Shown here: positions 8,575 through 16,709 of the stretch, in pieces
Layout: the number at the start of each line of letters is the position of its first letter
Position numbering within the stretch: the first letter of the stretch is position 1
From: Paracoccus salipaludis
GTDB taxonomy: Bacteria > Pseudomonadota > Alphaproteobacteria > Rhodobacterales > Rhodobacteraceae
NCBI RefSeq assembly: GCF_002287065.1
Contig: NZ_NSJZ01000020.1
Span: 1-34,710, forward strand
Reading direction: 5' to 3'
Length of the DNA: 34,710 bases
Made by a program: the position numbers and the translations under genes
Notes under the pieces: model-generated
What the model was told of the DNA's origin: nothing
The model's input: the letters and a program-made list of their open reading frames with translations, nothing else
Databases searched by the model: none

Positions 8575-9257
8575 GTCCTGAAGATCCTCGTCTGCATGGT
8601 CTCGTGGCGTGCCTGGGCGATCTCGGCGCCGATGGCGCAGCCGCCCAGGTCGTCCCTGTCCGCATCGGCGGCGCAGGCGGCCAGCCGAAGGATGGCGGGG
8701 GCAAGGCCGGCCAGCACGCGCTGCCCGTCGGTCTGACCCAGCGGCAGGAAGCGCACCGCCGCCTGGATCAGGTTCAGCGCCTGCCCGTGCAGGTAAAGCG
8801 CGATGATCTCGGCGGCGGGTCGTCCCAGGGGCGCGCAGGCTCGTCCCACCGCGACCGGCAGCGCCGCCGGGGCGGCGTCCGTCCCGGTCAGCGGCGCGGC
8901 GGTCCGCGCGAAGGCCGCGCCCTGTTCCAGCGTTTCGGTCAGCCGCTCGGCCGTCAGGCACAGCGCGCGGGCAAGCTCGTCCAGCGCGGCGTGATCCGCC
9001 CCGGGGCGCAGCGAAAGCGACAGCAGCACCGCGTCGGACCAGCCGCTGCCATGGTCCAGCACGTCGGCCAGCCACCGCGCCAGCGAGGCGGCATCGGCCA
9101 CCGCCCTGCTGTCCATCGCCCATTCCAGCCCCTGCGCATGGGCGAAGGCCCCGGTCGGAAAGGCCGGGGACAGCAGCTGCAGGGCCAGCAGCCGCGCCGC
9201 GTCCGCCCCTGCCGGCCATGCGGGCGGGTCAGTGGGAATGGCCGAAGGTCCGCCCAT
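8571..9257 (-). CDS. ureF: Urease accessory protein UreF
   Basis: Helical cytoplasmic chaperone that bridges UreD and UreG in the activation complex. The recognisable block is [26 protein letters not shown], split here as [16 protein letters not shown] then AHAQGLEW; the C-terminus [13 protein letters not shown] is also typical. I took the ATG at 9257 (228 residues), which overlaps the ureE end by 29 bases. An ATG at 9293 would add 12 residues and a longer overlap. The stop overlaps ureG. Confidence 0.92.
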   Translation of the reverse strand: MGGPSAIPTDPPAWPAGADAARLLALQLLSPAFPTGAFAHAQGLEWAMDSRAVADAASLARWLADVLDHGSGWSDAVLLSLSLRPGADHAALDELARALCLTAERLTETLEQGAAFARTAAPLTGTDAAPAALPVAVGRACAPLGRPAAEIIALYLHGQALNLIQAAVRFLPLGQTDGQRVLAGLAPAILRLAACAADADRDDLGGCAIGAEIAQARHETMQTRIFRT

Positions 9258-9717
9258 GTCCGTAGGCTCCGCCCTCGGGCCGGAAGGGGGCAAGGCTGCG
9301 GGTGACCCGCGCGCCCAGCTTCGCCAGCATGTCCTCGAGCACCTTGTCGGCGCGGATCACGAGATGGTCGGCGCGGATCTCGCAGGGGCAATGGCGGTTG
9401 CCGATGTGCCAGGCCAGCCGCGGCAGGTCGCCTTCGATCCGCAGCACCGGCTCGTGCGCCTCGGCGACCTCGACGGCCGTGCCGTCCTCCAGCACGAAGG
9501 CCGCGCCCCCGTCAACGCTGACCGTCTGCGGCAGGTCCACCAGGAAGAAGGCCCCGCCTTCGGTCGCCAGCCGCTTGCGGCGCAGGCAGCGGGCCTCGTA
9601 GTCAAGCACGACCCGCCCCACGATCCTGCGCCCGTGGCCGGGCGGCAGCACCGCGACGGCGGTGCCGAGCAGGTCCGGATCGTGGTTCCGGGCGCCGGCA
9701 TCTGCCAGGAAATGCAT
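9229..9717 (-). CDS. ureE: Urease accessory protein UreE
   Basis: Nickel-binding metallochaperone, 162 residues. An N-terminal beta domain (LDYEARCLRRKRLATEGG) is followed by a metal-binding domain with AWHIGNRHCPCEI, which holds the conserved His of the dimer nickel site, and DHVLE-type sequence DKVLEDML. The C-terminal tail has a few His residues ([11 protein letters not shown]) rather than the long His-rich tail of Klebsiella UreE, so nickel storage capacity is probably small. It begins 11 bases after ureC. Confidence 0.93.
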   Translation of the reverse strand: MHFLADAGARNHDPDLLGTAVAVLPPGHGRRIVGRVVLDYEARCLRRKRLATEGGAFFLVDLPQTVSVDGGAAFVLEDGTAVEVAEAHEPVLRIEGDLPRLAWHIGNRHCPCEIRADHLVIRADKVLEDMLAKLGARVTRSLAPFRPEGGAYGHGRTFGHSH

Positions 9718-9728
9718 CGCGTCCCCCT

Positions 9729-11432
9729 TCAGAACAGGAAATACCGCTGCGCCAGCGGCAGCTCGGTCGCTGGCTCGCAGGTCAGAAGCTGGCCGTCGGC
9801 GCGGACCTCGTAGGTTTCGGGATCGACCTCGATCCGGGGCGTCGCGCCGTTCAGCCGCATGTCGGCCTTGCCGATGCCGCGCGTGCCCTCGACGGCGACC
9901 GCCTGCTTGCCCAGGCCCTCCGCGCAGCCGTCCTCGAGCCCCGCGCGGCTGACGAAGCTGACCGAGGCCGCGTGGCGCGCCTTTCCGAGCGCACCGAACA
10001 TGGGCCGGGAATACATCGGCTGGGGCGTCGGGATGGATGCGTTCGGGTCGCCCATCTGCGCCATGGCGACCTGACCGCCGACCAGCACCATCTCGGGCTT
10101 GGCCCCGAAGAAGGCGGGGTGCCACAGCACCAGGTCGGCGCGCTTTCCGGGCTCGACGCTGCCGACATGGGCCGAGATGCCATGCGCCACGGCGGGGTTG
10201 ATCGTGTACTTGGCGACATAGCGGCGGGCGCGCAGGTTGTCGTTCTCGCCCGTCTCGCCCTCCATCCGCCCGCGCTGGACGCGCATCTTGTGGGCGGTCT
10301 GCCAGGTGCGGGTGATGACCTCGCCCACCCGCCCCATCGCCTGGCTGTCCGACGAGATGATGCTGAAGGCGCCGAGGTCGTGCAGGATGTCCTCGGCCGC
10401 GATCGTCTCGCGCCGGATGCGGCTTTCGGCGAAGGCCACGTCCTCGGGGATGGACCGGTCCAGGTGGTGGCACACCATCAGCATGTCGAGGTGCTCCTCG
10501 ATGGTGTTGCGCGTGTAGGGCCGCGTCGGGTTGGTGGAGGACGGGATGACGTTCGCCGAGCCCACCACGCGGATGATGTCGGGGGCGTGTCCCCCGCCCG
10601 CGCCCTCGGTGTGATAGGCGTGGATCGTGCGGCCGGCGATGGCGGCCAGCGTGTTCTCCACGAAGCCGGATTCGTTCAGCGTGTCGGTGTGGATCATCAC
10701 CTGCACGTCCTCGGCCTCGGCCACGGTCAGGCAGCAGTCGATGGCGGCGGGCGTCGTGCCCCAGTCCTCGTGCAGCTTCATGCAGCAGGCCCCGGCGCGG
10801 ACCTGTTCCACCAGCGCCTCGGGGCGCGAGGCGTTGCCCTTGCCCGCAAGCCCGATGTTGACGGGCAGGCTGTCGGCGGCTTCCAGCATCCGGCGGATGT
10901 GCCACGGCCCCGGCGTGCAGGTGGTGGCCAGCGTGCCGTGCGCGGGACCCGTGCCGCCGCCGATCATGGTGGTGACGCCGGAATGCAGCGCGTCGTCCAC
11001 CTGCTGGGGGCAGATGAAGTGGATGTGGCAGTCGATGCCGCCCGCGGTCAGGATGCGGCCCTCGCCCGCGATGATCTCGGTCCCCGGGCCGATGACGATG
11101 GTGACGCCGGGCTGGGTGTCGGGGTTCCCGGCCTTGCCGATGGCGGCGATGCGCCCGTCGCGCAGCCCGACATCGGCCTTGTAGATGCCCGTCCAGTCGA
11201 GGATCAGCGCGTTGGTGATGACCGTGTCCATGGCGCCCGCCGCGCGCGTCAGCTGCGACTGGCCCATGCCGTCGCGGATGACCTTGCCGCCGCCGAACTT
11301 CACCTCCTCGCCGTAGACGGTCAGGTCGCGTTCCACCTCGATCAGCAGCGCGGTGTCGCCAAGCCGCACCCGGTCGCCGGTCGTGGGGCCGAACATGTCC
11401 GCATAGGCGGCGCGAGAGATCTCAACCGGCAT
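9729..11432 (-). CDS. ureC: Urease alpha subunit UreC (catalytic)
   Basis: Catalytic subunit of urease, which hydrolyses urea to ammonia and carbamate in the cytoplasm. The 567-residue protein is full length. All active-site residues are present: HIH at 136-138 and D362 for nickel, the carbamylated lysine K219 in MKLHEDWG, H221, H248, H274, and the flap residues C321-H322 with general-acid H323 numbering by offset from the Klebsiella enzyme (offset +2). The ending AQRYFLF is invariant in the family. It overlaps the ureB end by 11 bases. Confidence 0.98.
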   Translation of the reverse strand: MPVEISRAAYADMFGPTTGDRVRLGDTALLIEVERDLTVYGEEVKFGGGKVIRDGMGQSQLTRAAGAMDTVITNALILDWTGIYKADVGLRDGRIAAIGKAGNPDTQPGVTIVIGPGTEIIAGEGRILTAGGIDCHIHFICPQQVDDALHSGVTTMIGGGTGPAHGTLATTCTPGPWHIRRMLEAADSLPVNIGLAGKGNASRPEALVEQVRAGACCMKLHEDWGTTPAAIDCCLTVAEAEDVQVMIHTDTLNESGFVENTLAAIAGRTIHAYHTEGAGGGHAPDIIRVVGSANVIPSSTNPTRPYTRNTIEEHLDMLMVCHHLDRSIPEDVAFAESRIRRETIAAEDILHDLGAFSIISSDSQAMGRVGEVITRTWQTAHKMRVQRGRMEGETGENDNLRARRYVAKYTINPAVAHGISAHVGSVEPGKRADLVLWHPAFFGAKPEMVLVGGQVAMAQMGDPNASIPTPQPMYSRPMFGALGKARHAASVSFVSRAGLEDGCAEGLGKQAVAVEGTRGIGKADMRLNGATPRIEVDPETYEVRADGQLLTCEPATELPLAQRYFLF

Positions 11433-11736
11433 CCAGCGCCCCCATGACCTGACCGTTGAAGCCCCAGACCGCGCGGCTGCCCGCGAAGGGCACCAGCCGC
11501 ACCTCGCGCCGCTGGCCCGGCTCGAAGCGGACGGCGGTTCCGGCGGGGATATCGAGGCGCATCCCCCGCGCGGCCTGCCGGTCGAAGTCGAGGCCCGCGT
11601 TGGTTTCCGCGAAATGGTAATGGCTGCCCACCTGCACGGGGCGGTCGCCGGTGTTGGCGACCATCAGCGTGACCGCGGGGCGGCCCGCGTTCAGGGTGAT
11701 CGCGCCTTCGGCGGGAATGATCTCTCCGGGGATCAT
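11422..11736 (-). CDS. ureB: Urease beta subunit UreB
   Basis: Structural subunit of urease, 104 residues, separate from the gamma subunit as in most bacteria. It begins [11 protein letters not shown] and includes [15 protein letters not shown] and the segment [17 protein letters not shown], all classic UreB blocks. It starts one base after the ureJ stop. Confidence 0.97.
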   Translation of the reverse strand: MIPGEIIPAEGAITLNAGRPAVTLMVANTGDRPVQVGSHYHFAETNAGLDFDRQAARGMRLDIPAGTAVRFEPGQRREVRLVPFAGSRAVWGFNGQVMGALDAG

Positions 11737-11737
11737 C

Positions 11738-12289
11738 TCAGGCCCCCATGACCAGCACGAGCCCCGCGAGCGCCGTCAGTCCCCCCGCCGCCCTCAGCAG
11801 GGGACGCGCGGCGGCGCGCCCGGCAAGGATGCCCGCGCCATGCAGCAGCGCCGTCGCCACAGCAAAGCCCAGGGCATAGGAAAGCAGCCCCTGCGCCGGT
11901 CCCTCGGCCCCATGCGCCCAGCCATGCGCAAAGCCGAAAGCCGCCGCCATCGCCGCCGCCGCGCCCAGGGGCAGGCGCGCCGCCATGGCAACCAGCGCGC
12001 CCAGCACGACCACCGAGGCGAGGATCGCCGGCTCGACCGCGCCGAAGGGCATCCCGGCCCATCCGGCCGCGCCGCCCGCCAGCATCGCGGCGACAAAGGT
12101 GACGGGCAGCAGCCACAGCGCCCGCCCGCCCGCCTGCGCGGCCAGCAGCCCCAGCGCCACCATCGCCAGCACGTGGTCGGCCCCGCCCAGGGGATGCGCG
12201 AAGCCGCCGCCGACGCTGCCGTGATCGTGGCCGGAATGGGCCAGCGCGGCGGTGGGCAGGATCAGGGCAAGGGAAAGTAGCCGCTTCAT
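11738..12289 (-). CDS. ureJ: HupE/UreJ family membrane protein
   Basis: A 183-residue membrane protein thought to bring nickel across the inner membrane for urease. A signal-type segment is followed by a His/Asp-rich stretch (HSGHDHG) that becomes the mature N-terminus, then [16 protein letters not shown] and [10 protein letters not shown], the two conserved His-containing helices of the HupE/UreJ family. About six hydrophobic segments are visible. GGAG-type ribosome binding sequence favours the ATG at 12289 over the one at 12295. Its position between ureA and ureB is seen in many Rhodobacterales. Confidence 0.9.
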   Translation of the reverse strand: MKRLLSLALILPTAALAHSGHDHGSVGGGFAHPLGGADHVLAMVALGLLAAQAGGRALWLLPVTFVAAMLAGGAAGWAGMPFGAVEPAILASVVVLGALVAMAARLPLGAAAAMAAAFGFAHGWAHGAEGPAQGLLSYALGFAVATALLHGAGILAGRAAARPLLRAAGGLTALAGLVLVMGA

Positions 12290-12298
12290 CGGCATCTC

Positions 12299-12601
12299 CT
12301 AGCGGATGGGGTGATGGACGGTGACCAGCTTGGTCCCGTCGGGAAAGGTGGCCTCGACCTGCACGGTCTCGATCATCGCGGGGATGCCCTCCATGCAGTC
12401 CTCGGCGCGGACGACCCCGGCGCCCGCTTCCATCAGGTCGGCCACGCTGCGGCCGTCGCGCGCGCCCTCGACCACGAAGTCGGTGATCAGCGCCACGGCC
12501 TCGGGGTGGTTCAGCTTGACGCCGCGGGCAAGCCGCCCGCGCGCCACCATCGCGGCAAGGGACACCAGCAGCTTGTCCCGTTCTCGGGGGGTCAGGTTCA
12601 T
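12299..12601 (-). CDS. ureA: Urease gamma subunit UreA
   Basis: Smallest structural subunit of urease, exactly 100 residues, the family norm. It starts [16 protein letters not shown] and contains [10 protein letters not shown] and the ending KLVTVHHPI, all conserved. A GAGGA sequence sits five bases upstream of the start. It follows ureD by nine bases. Confidence 0.97.
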   Translation of the reverse strand: MNLTPRERDKLLVSLAAMVARGRLARGVKLNHPEAVALITDFVVEGARDGRSVADLMEAGAGVVRAEDCMEGIPAMIETVQVEATFPDGTKLVTVHHPIR

Positions 12602-12610
12602 GTGCGTCCT

Positions 12611-13414
12611 CTAGATCTGCCAGCATCTCGGGGTGGCGCCGGGGCTCAGCCGTTCGATCAGCCGCAGCATCTGGCGCCGCAGGGGCCAGGCGTCGGGCGC
12701 AAGGCAGCGCAGCACCAGCCGCCCGTCCAGGGCCGAGGCGGCGCCGGTCACGCCCGGCTCGTCCAGTTCCGCGCGCACGGACGCCAGCGCGTCCTGCGCG
12801 CCCGGTGCGGCAAGGATCAGCGTGGCGACGGCCCGCGCCCCGCCCAGCAACGCCCCGCCCCCCGCCCGCGACAGCGAGCCGTCGGTCAGCCGGAACGGGT
12901 CGGCCAGCAGCAGCCTGCCGCCGCGGTGGATCGTGCGGATGTCGTCCAGCATCAGCCGCGTGACCGTTTCGCCCATCGCGGCGCGGCCCAGGACGACGGT
13001 CTCGACGCCCAGATACCACGCATCCGCGGCCAGGCTGACGCAGGTCTGCCGGCTGAGGGCGCTGCCGTCGAACAGGATCGTTTCCTGCGGCAGCCAGGTC
13101 AGCGACGCCCCCGGCCCCAGTTCCAGCGTCACCCGTGCCCGCGCCCGGCCGCCCTCGGCCCGATAGGCGCGTTCAGCGGTCTGGGTGGTCGCCCCTGCCC
13201 GCATCCCCGCGCCGAGTTGCACCCCATAGTCGAGCCGGTCGCCCGCGGTCAGCCCGCCCGAGGTGTTCAGGAAGACGATCTCCGGCGCGGCGGAATGGGT
13301 GCGCGGCAGCATCACCTTGGCCGATCCCGACTGCCGCAATGCCGCGATGCGGCCGCCCTGCAGGGCGATATGCGCGGTGCCGTCGCTGCGCTGAAGCGGG
13401 ATCTCGTCGAACAT
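12611..13414 (-). CDS. ureD: Urease accessory protein UreD (UreH)
   Basis: Scaffold that binds apo-urease and, with UreF and UreG, channels nickel to the active site. The 267-residue protein contains FLNTSGGLTAGDRLDY (the conserved N-terminal GG-L-GD block), TTQTAERAYRA and WLPQETILFDGS. These are diagnostic. It is the first gene of the urease-urt block, with a 372-base gap upstream that should hold the promoter. Confidence 0.95.
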   Translation of the reverse strand: MFDEIPLQRSDGTAHIALQGGRIAALRQSGSAKVMLPRTHSAAPEIVFLNTSGGLTAGDRLDYGVQLGAGMRAGATTQTAERAYRAEGGRARARVTLELGPGASLTWLPQETILFDGSALSRQTCVSLAADAWYLGVETVVLGRAAMGETVTRLMLDDIRTIHRGGRLLLADPFRLTDGSLSRAGGGALLGGARAVATLILAAPGAQDALASVRAELDEPGVTGAASALDGRLVLRCLAPDAWPLRRQMLRLIERLSPGATPRCWQI

Positions 13415-13786
13415 GGCCCGACGCTAGAAATGTCGCGGCGACAGGCAAGCGGCGACGGGACGGCGCAAGGGCCGCAGGACGGGAAGCCGCAGCAGGTTGA
13501 CCGCCGGACGCGCAGCCTGACTGTTTTTCAGGCAGCGCGATGTCCTGCGGCGCGGCGGCCGGGGGGCGTCCTTCCAGCCGGAAAGCATCCCCCGACCACC
13601 CTTAGTGCGCGCAGGCGCGTCAGCCATTCACGGGGTTTCCCCGCTGCGGCGCAGGCCCTTGCGCGCGATGACTGCCGCCGCAGCGGCTTCATCCTGCGGC
13701 GCGGCGACCCGGCCTGCGCGGGGGCATGGCGCGGCCGGACCCCGGCACCCCGCCGTGCATCTGCCCCCCGGCCCCGGAACCATGCG
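13415..13786. other. Intergenic region upstream of ureD
   Basis: No gene is supported here. It should hold the ureD promoter and the end of the Ldh-gene transcript, both on the minus strand. Visible structures are a 6-bp inverted repeat GCCTGA/TCAGGC at 13515-13533 with a T-rich loop, an 8-bp hairpin CGCCGCAG/CTGCGGCG at 13676-13701 that could end the upstream transcript, and a 15-base direct repeat TCCTGCGGCGCGGCG at 13543-13557 and 13692-13706. The repeat may be chance in such GC-rich DNA. No clear NtrC or sigma-54 site was seen. Confidence 0.45.
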
Positions 13787-14833
13787 CTATCCTGCCCAGC
13801 CGAGGCCGCGCTTCTCGGCCTCGGCCGACAGCGCCTCCCAGATGCCCGGATGCAGCGTCACCCCCTCGGCCAGCGCGCGGTCCCGCCTTGCCTGCGCGGC
13901 CTGACCCGGCAGGCGCACCGGACGGGAAGGGTCGCGCGGGGGGTTGGACCGGCAGGCCTCGGCCAGCCAGCCGGTCTGGCGCAGGAAGGCGCGGGCGCCG
14001 CCGAAGGCCTCGGGGTCATGGACGGTGATCGTCATGGCCGCATTCGTGCCCCTGGGCGCGTCGGCCCGGCCATAGCCCGCAAGCCCCTGGGTCAGCGCCT
14101 CGACCGCAAGCGCAAGCCCGTAGCCCTTCTGCCCGTGGTCCAGCCCGCCCGTCGGCAGCAGCGTGCCGCCCGCGGTCAGCACCTCGGGGTCGCGGCTGGG
14201 GTTGCCCTCGGCATCCATCACCCAGTCGTGGTCGTATCGTTCCCCCGCGCGGATCATCCGCTGCGCCAGGTTGACCGTGGTGATCGAGGCCGAAAGGTCG
14301 ATCAGGATCGGCCGTCCGGGCACCGGGATGCCATAGGCCACCGGGTTCGGTGTCATCACCCCCTTCAGCCCGCCGAAGGGCGCGACCTGCGCGCCCGAGG
14401 GCGAGGAGGATGCGATGGAGGCCATCAGCCCCTGCCCCGTCGCGATCGGCAGATAGGCCGCCAGCGCGCCGTTGTGGTGGCTGTCGCCGACCACCACCGT
14501 GGCCGTGCCGAAGTCGCGCGCCCGCGCGCAGGCAAGCAGCATCGCCTGCTCGGCCAGCCAGGCGCCGGGCAGGCGCCGCCCGCGCCAGCAGACGGCGGGC
14601 CCGCGGTCCGAGATCACCTCGGGCGTGCCGTCCCTTGTCACGACGCCCTCGTCGATCCCGGCCAGGTACCAGGGAGCCAGCGCCAGCCCGTGGGTCGTGT
14701 GGCCCATCATGTCGGCCTCGACCAGGTAATGCGCAACGGCGCGGGCCTTGTCGGGGGCCAGGCCCGCGGCCCCGAAGATGCGGCGGGCGAAGTCGCGCAG
14801 GGCCCCGGCGGGGCGCGGAGTCGCGTCGCTCAT
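13787..14833 (-). CDS. Ldh/malate dehydrogenase family (type 2) oxidoreductase
   Basis: Cytoplasmic NAD(P)-dependent dehydrogenase of the Ldh_2 (MDH/YlbC-type) fold, 348 residues. This family reduces 2-oxo acids or oxidises 2-hydroxy acids (malate, ureidoglycolate, sulfolactate, and imines such as piperideine carboxylate). The motifs GHTTHGLALAPWY at 44-56, the active-site DSHHNGAL at 117-124, and MTPNPVAYGIP are family blocks. Its ATG overlaps the stop of the D-2-hydroxyacid dehydrogenase gene, and it is the last gene of the ABC-importer operon. The pairing with a dehydrogenase of a different fold recalls the two-enzyme stereo-inversion of sulfolactate (ComC with SlcC), but the substrate here is unknown. 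Confidence 0.85.
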   Translation of the reverse strand: MSDATPRPAGALRDFARRIFGAAGLAPDKARAVAHYLVEADMMGHTTHGLALAPWYLAGIDEGVVTRDGTPEVISDRGPAVCWRGRRLPGAWLAEQAMLLACARARDFGTATVVVGDSHHNGALAAYLPIATGQGLMASIASSSPSGAQVAPFGGLKGVMTPNPVAYGIPVPGRPILIDLSASITTVNLAQRMIRAGERYDHDWVMDAEGNPSRDPEVLTAGGTLLPTGGLDHGQKGYGLALAVEALTQGLAGYGRADAPRGTNAAMTITVHDPEAFGGARAFLRQTGWLAEACRSNPPRDPSRPVRLPGQAAQARRDRALAEGVTLHPGIWEALSAEAEKRGLGWAG

Positions 14834-15801
14834 CGGCGGTCCTCGAAGACTTCGGGGTTCAGCACCCGGGCGGGGCGGCCGCCCGCCATCAGTTCCTGGA
14901 TGTCGGCGATGTTCATCAGCCCGACGTTCTCCAGCGCCTCGACGGTGTCGGCGCCGGAATGGGGCATGAAGACCGCGCGCGGGTGGCGGAAGACGGGATG
15001 CGAGACATCCGGCGGCTCGGTCACATAGGCGTCCAGCGCCACCCCGCCCAGGCGTCCGGCGTCCAGCGCCCCGGCCAGCGCGTCGAGGTCCACGACCTCG
15101 CCCCGCGCCAGGTTCAGCAGGCAGGCCGAGGGCTTCATCCGCGCGATGCGCCCGGCGTCGATCAGCGCGGCGTTCCCCGCGCCGCCGAAGACATGCAGCG
15201 ACACGTAGTCGGCGGCCGCCAGCAGGTCGTCCAGTTCCATCAGCGCGATGTCGTTGGCCGCCGCGAAGGCCCGGTCGGCATGGGGGTCTGCCGCGGCCAC
15301 GCGCATTCCAAGGCCGCGCGCCAGCAGGGCCAGCCTGCGGCCGATGTTGCCCAGGCCCACGATCCCCAGCGTCTTGCCGCCAAGCTGCGAGCCGACCCTG
15401 CGGTCCCACCCGCCCGAAACGACGCTGGCGTGCCCTGCCGGGATGTTGCGCGCCAGCGCGAACATCAGCCCGACCGCCAGTTCGGCCACCGCGTCGGCAT
15501 TGGCGCCCGGCGTGTTGGCGACGGGCAGGCCGCGGGCGGTGCAGGCGGGGATGTCGATGTTGTCCACGCCCACGCCGTGCTTCAGCACGCCCTTCAGCCG
15601 CACCGCGCCCTCCAGCGCCGCCGCCGTCACCGGCACCAGGCCGACGACAAGGTAGTCGGCCCGCCCGACATGCCCGGCCATGCCGCCGTCGGGGCGGCTG
15701 GTGTCGGTGCAGCGGATCAGTTCCCACCCGAGTTCGGCCAGGCGCTGCGTCACCCGGCCGTGCTTGCCGAAGCCGGGCGAGGTGGTGAGGATGACGGTCA
15801 T
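14830..15801 (-). CDS. D-2-hydroxyacid dehydrogenase (SerA-like)
   Basis: Cytoplasmic NAD-dependent 2-hydroxyacid dehydrogenase, 323 residues, single-unit length without an ACT domain. The nucleotide-binding loop is GLGNIG at 149-154 with an acidic D172 after the second strand, favouring NAD over NADP. The catalytic triad is R233 (in NLARGE), E262 and H281 (in PHSG). The sequence GVGVDNIDIPACTARGL is the usual substrate-domain block. Its ATG overlaps the aldolase gene stop, and its stop overlaps the next start, both as ATGA. Substrate is unknown; the neighbours point to a 2-hydroxy or 2-oxo acid made or used with the aldolase. Confidence 0.88.
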   Translation of the reverse strand: MTVILTTSPGFGKHGRVTQRLAELGWELIRCTDTSRPDGGMAGHVGRADYLVVGLVPVTAAALEGAVRLKGVLKHGVGVDNIDIPACTARGLPVANTPGANADAVAELAVGLMFALARNIPAGHASVVSGGWDRRVGSQLGGKTLGIVGLGNIGRRLALLARGLGMRVAAADPHADRAFAAANDIALMELDDLLAAADYVSLHVFGGAGNAALIDAGRIARMKPSACLLNLARGEVVDLDALAGALDAGRLGGVALDAYVTEPPDVSHPVFRHPRAVFMPHSGADTVEALENVGLMNIADIQELMAGGRPARVLNPEVFEDRR

Positions 15802-16685
15802 GCGGACAGCTCGTAGCGGTGCAGGATCGCGGCGATCTGCGCGTCCTGCGCGGGATCGGGCAGCAGCGCGGGCTGGCGGCTGGCGCCGACCGAGTTGTCC
15901 ATCAGGAAAAGCGCCCGCTTGACCAGCGCGGGCGGGTAGCCGAGACCGTACAGGTCCTTGCGGAAATTGCCGAAGATCTGCTGCTGGCGTTCCGCCTCGG
16001 CATGGTCGCCCGCGTTATGGGCGCGGATGATCGCGGCCAGCACGCCCGGCATGACGTTGCCCAGGCCCGAGATGCAGCCCGCCGCCCCGTTCATCAGCGA
16101 CCAGTGGACCAGATGGTCGGGGCCGGAATAGACGGCAAAGCCCGGATGCGCGCGCCCGACCGCCAGATAGGCTTCCAGCGTGTCCTGCGCGCCGCCCGAA
16201 TCCTTGATCCCGGCGATGTTGCCGTGCCCGGCGAGGGTCGCGGCCGTTTCCGGTTCGATGTGGTTCTGCGTCCGGGCGGGGATGTCGTAAAGATAGACGG
16301 GCGTTTCCACCCCGTCCGCGACGGTCGAGAAATGGCGGACCAGGCCGTCCTGCGTGCAGGCGATGAAGAAGGGCGTGATGACGGCGATCCCGTCCACGCC
16401 GATGCGGTCGAATTCGCGGGCGAGCTTCAGCGTCTCGAAGGTCGCGGGCATCCCGGCGTTCACGATCACCTGCGCGCGACCCGCCACCTCGTCCACGACC
16501 GCCTCGGTCAGGGCGACCTTCTCGTCGAAGGTCAGGGCGGTGAAATCGCCGTTCGTGCCCGCGCACATGATGTTGTTGCCCGCGTCCACCTGGCGGCGGA
16601 CCTGGGCGCGGGTGGCGTCGAAGTTGATCGTCTCGTCATCGTTAAAACAGGTGACAAGCGCCACGAAGGCTTTGGCAGGGGTCAT
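15798..16685 (-). CDS. DapA/NanA-family class I aldolase
   Basis: Cytoplasmic lyase or synthase of the dihydrodipicolinate synthase superfamily, 295 residues. The Schiff-base lysine is K161 in GIKDSGG and the partner tyrosine is Y133 in YLYDIPART. The substrate-carboxylate loop reads GTNGDF at 43-48 where DapA has GTTGE. Members cleave or form 2-oxo acids with pyruvate (sialate, 2-keto-3-deoxygluconate, 4-hydroxy-2-oxoglutarate). A housekeeping DapA role is unlikely because it lies in a catabolic operon behind an importer. It overlaps the dehydrogenase gene by four bases, so one pathway is likely. Confidence 0.87.
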   Translation of the reverse strand: MTPAKAFVALVTCFNDDETINFDATRAQVRRQVDAGNNIMCAGTNGDFTALTFDEKVALTEAVVDEVAGRAQVIVNAGMPATFETLKLAREFDRIGVDGIAVITPFFIACTQDGLVRHFSTVADGVETPVYLYDIPARTQNHIEPETAATLAGHGNIAGIKDSGGAQDTLEAYLAVGRAHPGFAVYSGPDHLVHWSLMNGAAGCISGLGNVMPGVLAAIIRAHNAGDHAEAERQQQIFGNFRKDLYGLGYPPALVKRALFLMDNSVGASRQPALLPDPAQDAQIAAILHRYELSA

Positions 16686-16709
16686 CGGGGTCTCCGGGGA
16701 AGTGAAGGG

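Noticed and set aside
13424..13627. Minus-strand frame of 67 codons upstream of ureD
   Set aside because: No ribosome-binding sequence and Arg/Pro-rich, as expected by chance.
12311..15028. Plus-strand open frame of 905 codons
   Set aside because: It crosses ureA, ureD and two dehydrogenase genes on the other strand, and has a His/Arg/Gln-rich composition typical of antisense frames in GC-rich DNA.
13787..16685. Sulfolactate degradation (SlcC/ComC-like pair with a TTT importer)
   Set aside because: The sulfolyase genes suyAB are not in the window, and the aldolase and kinase are not part of that pathway.
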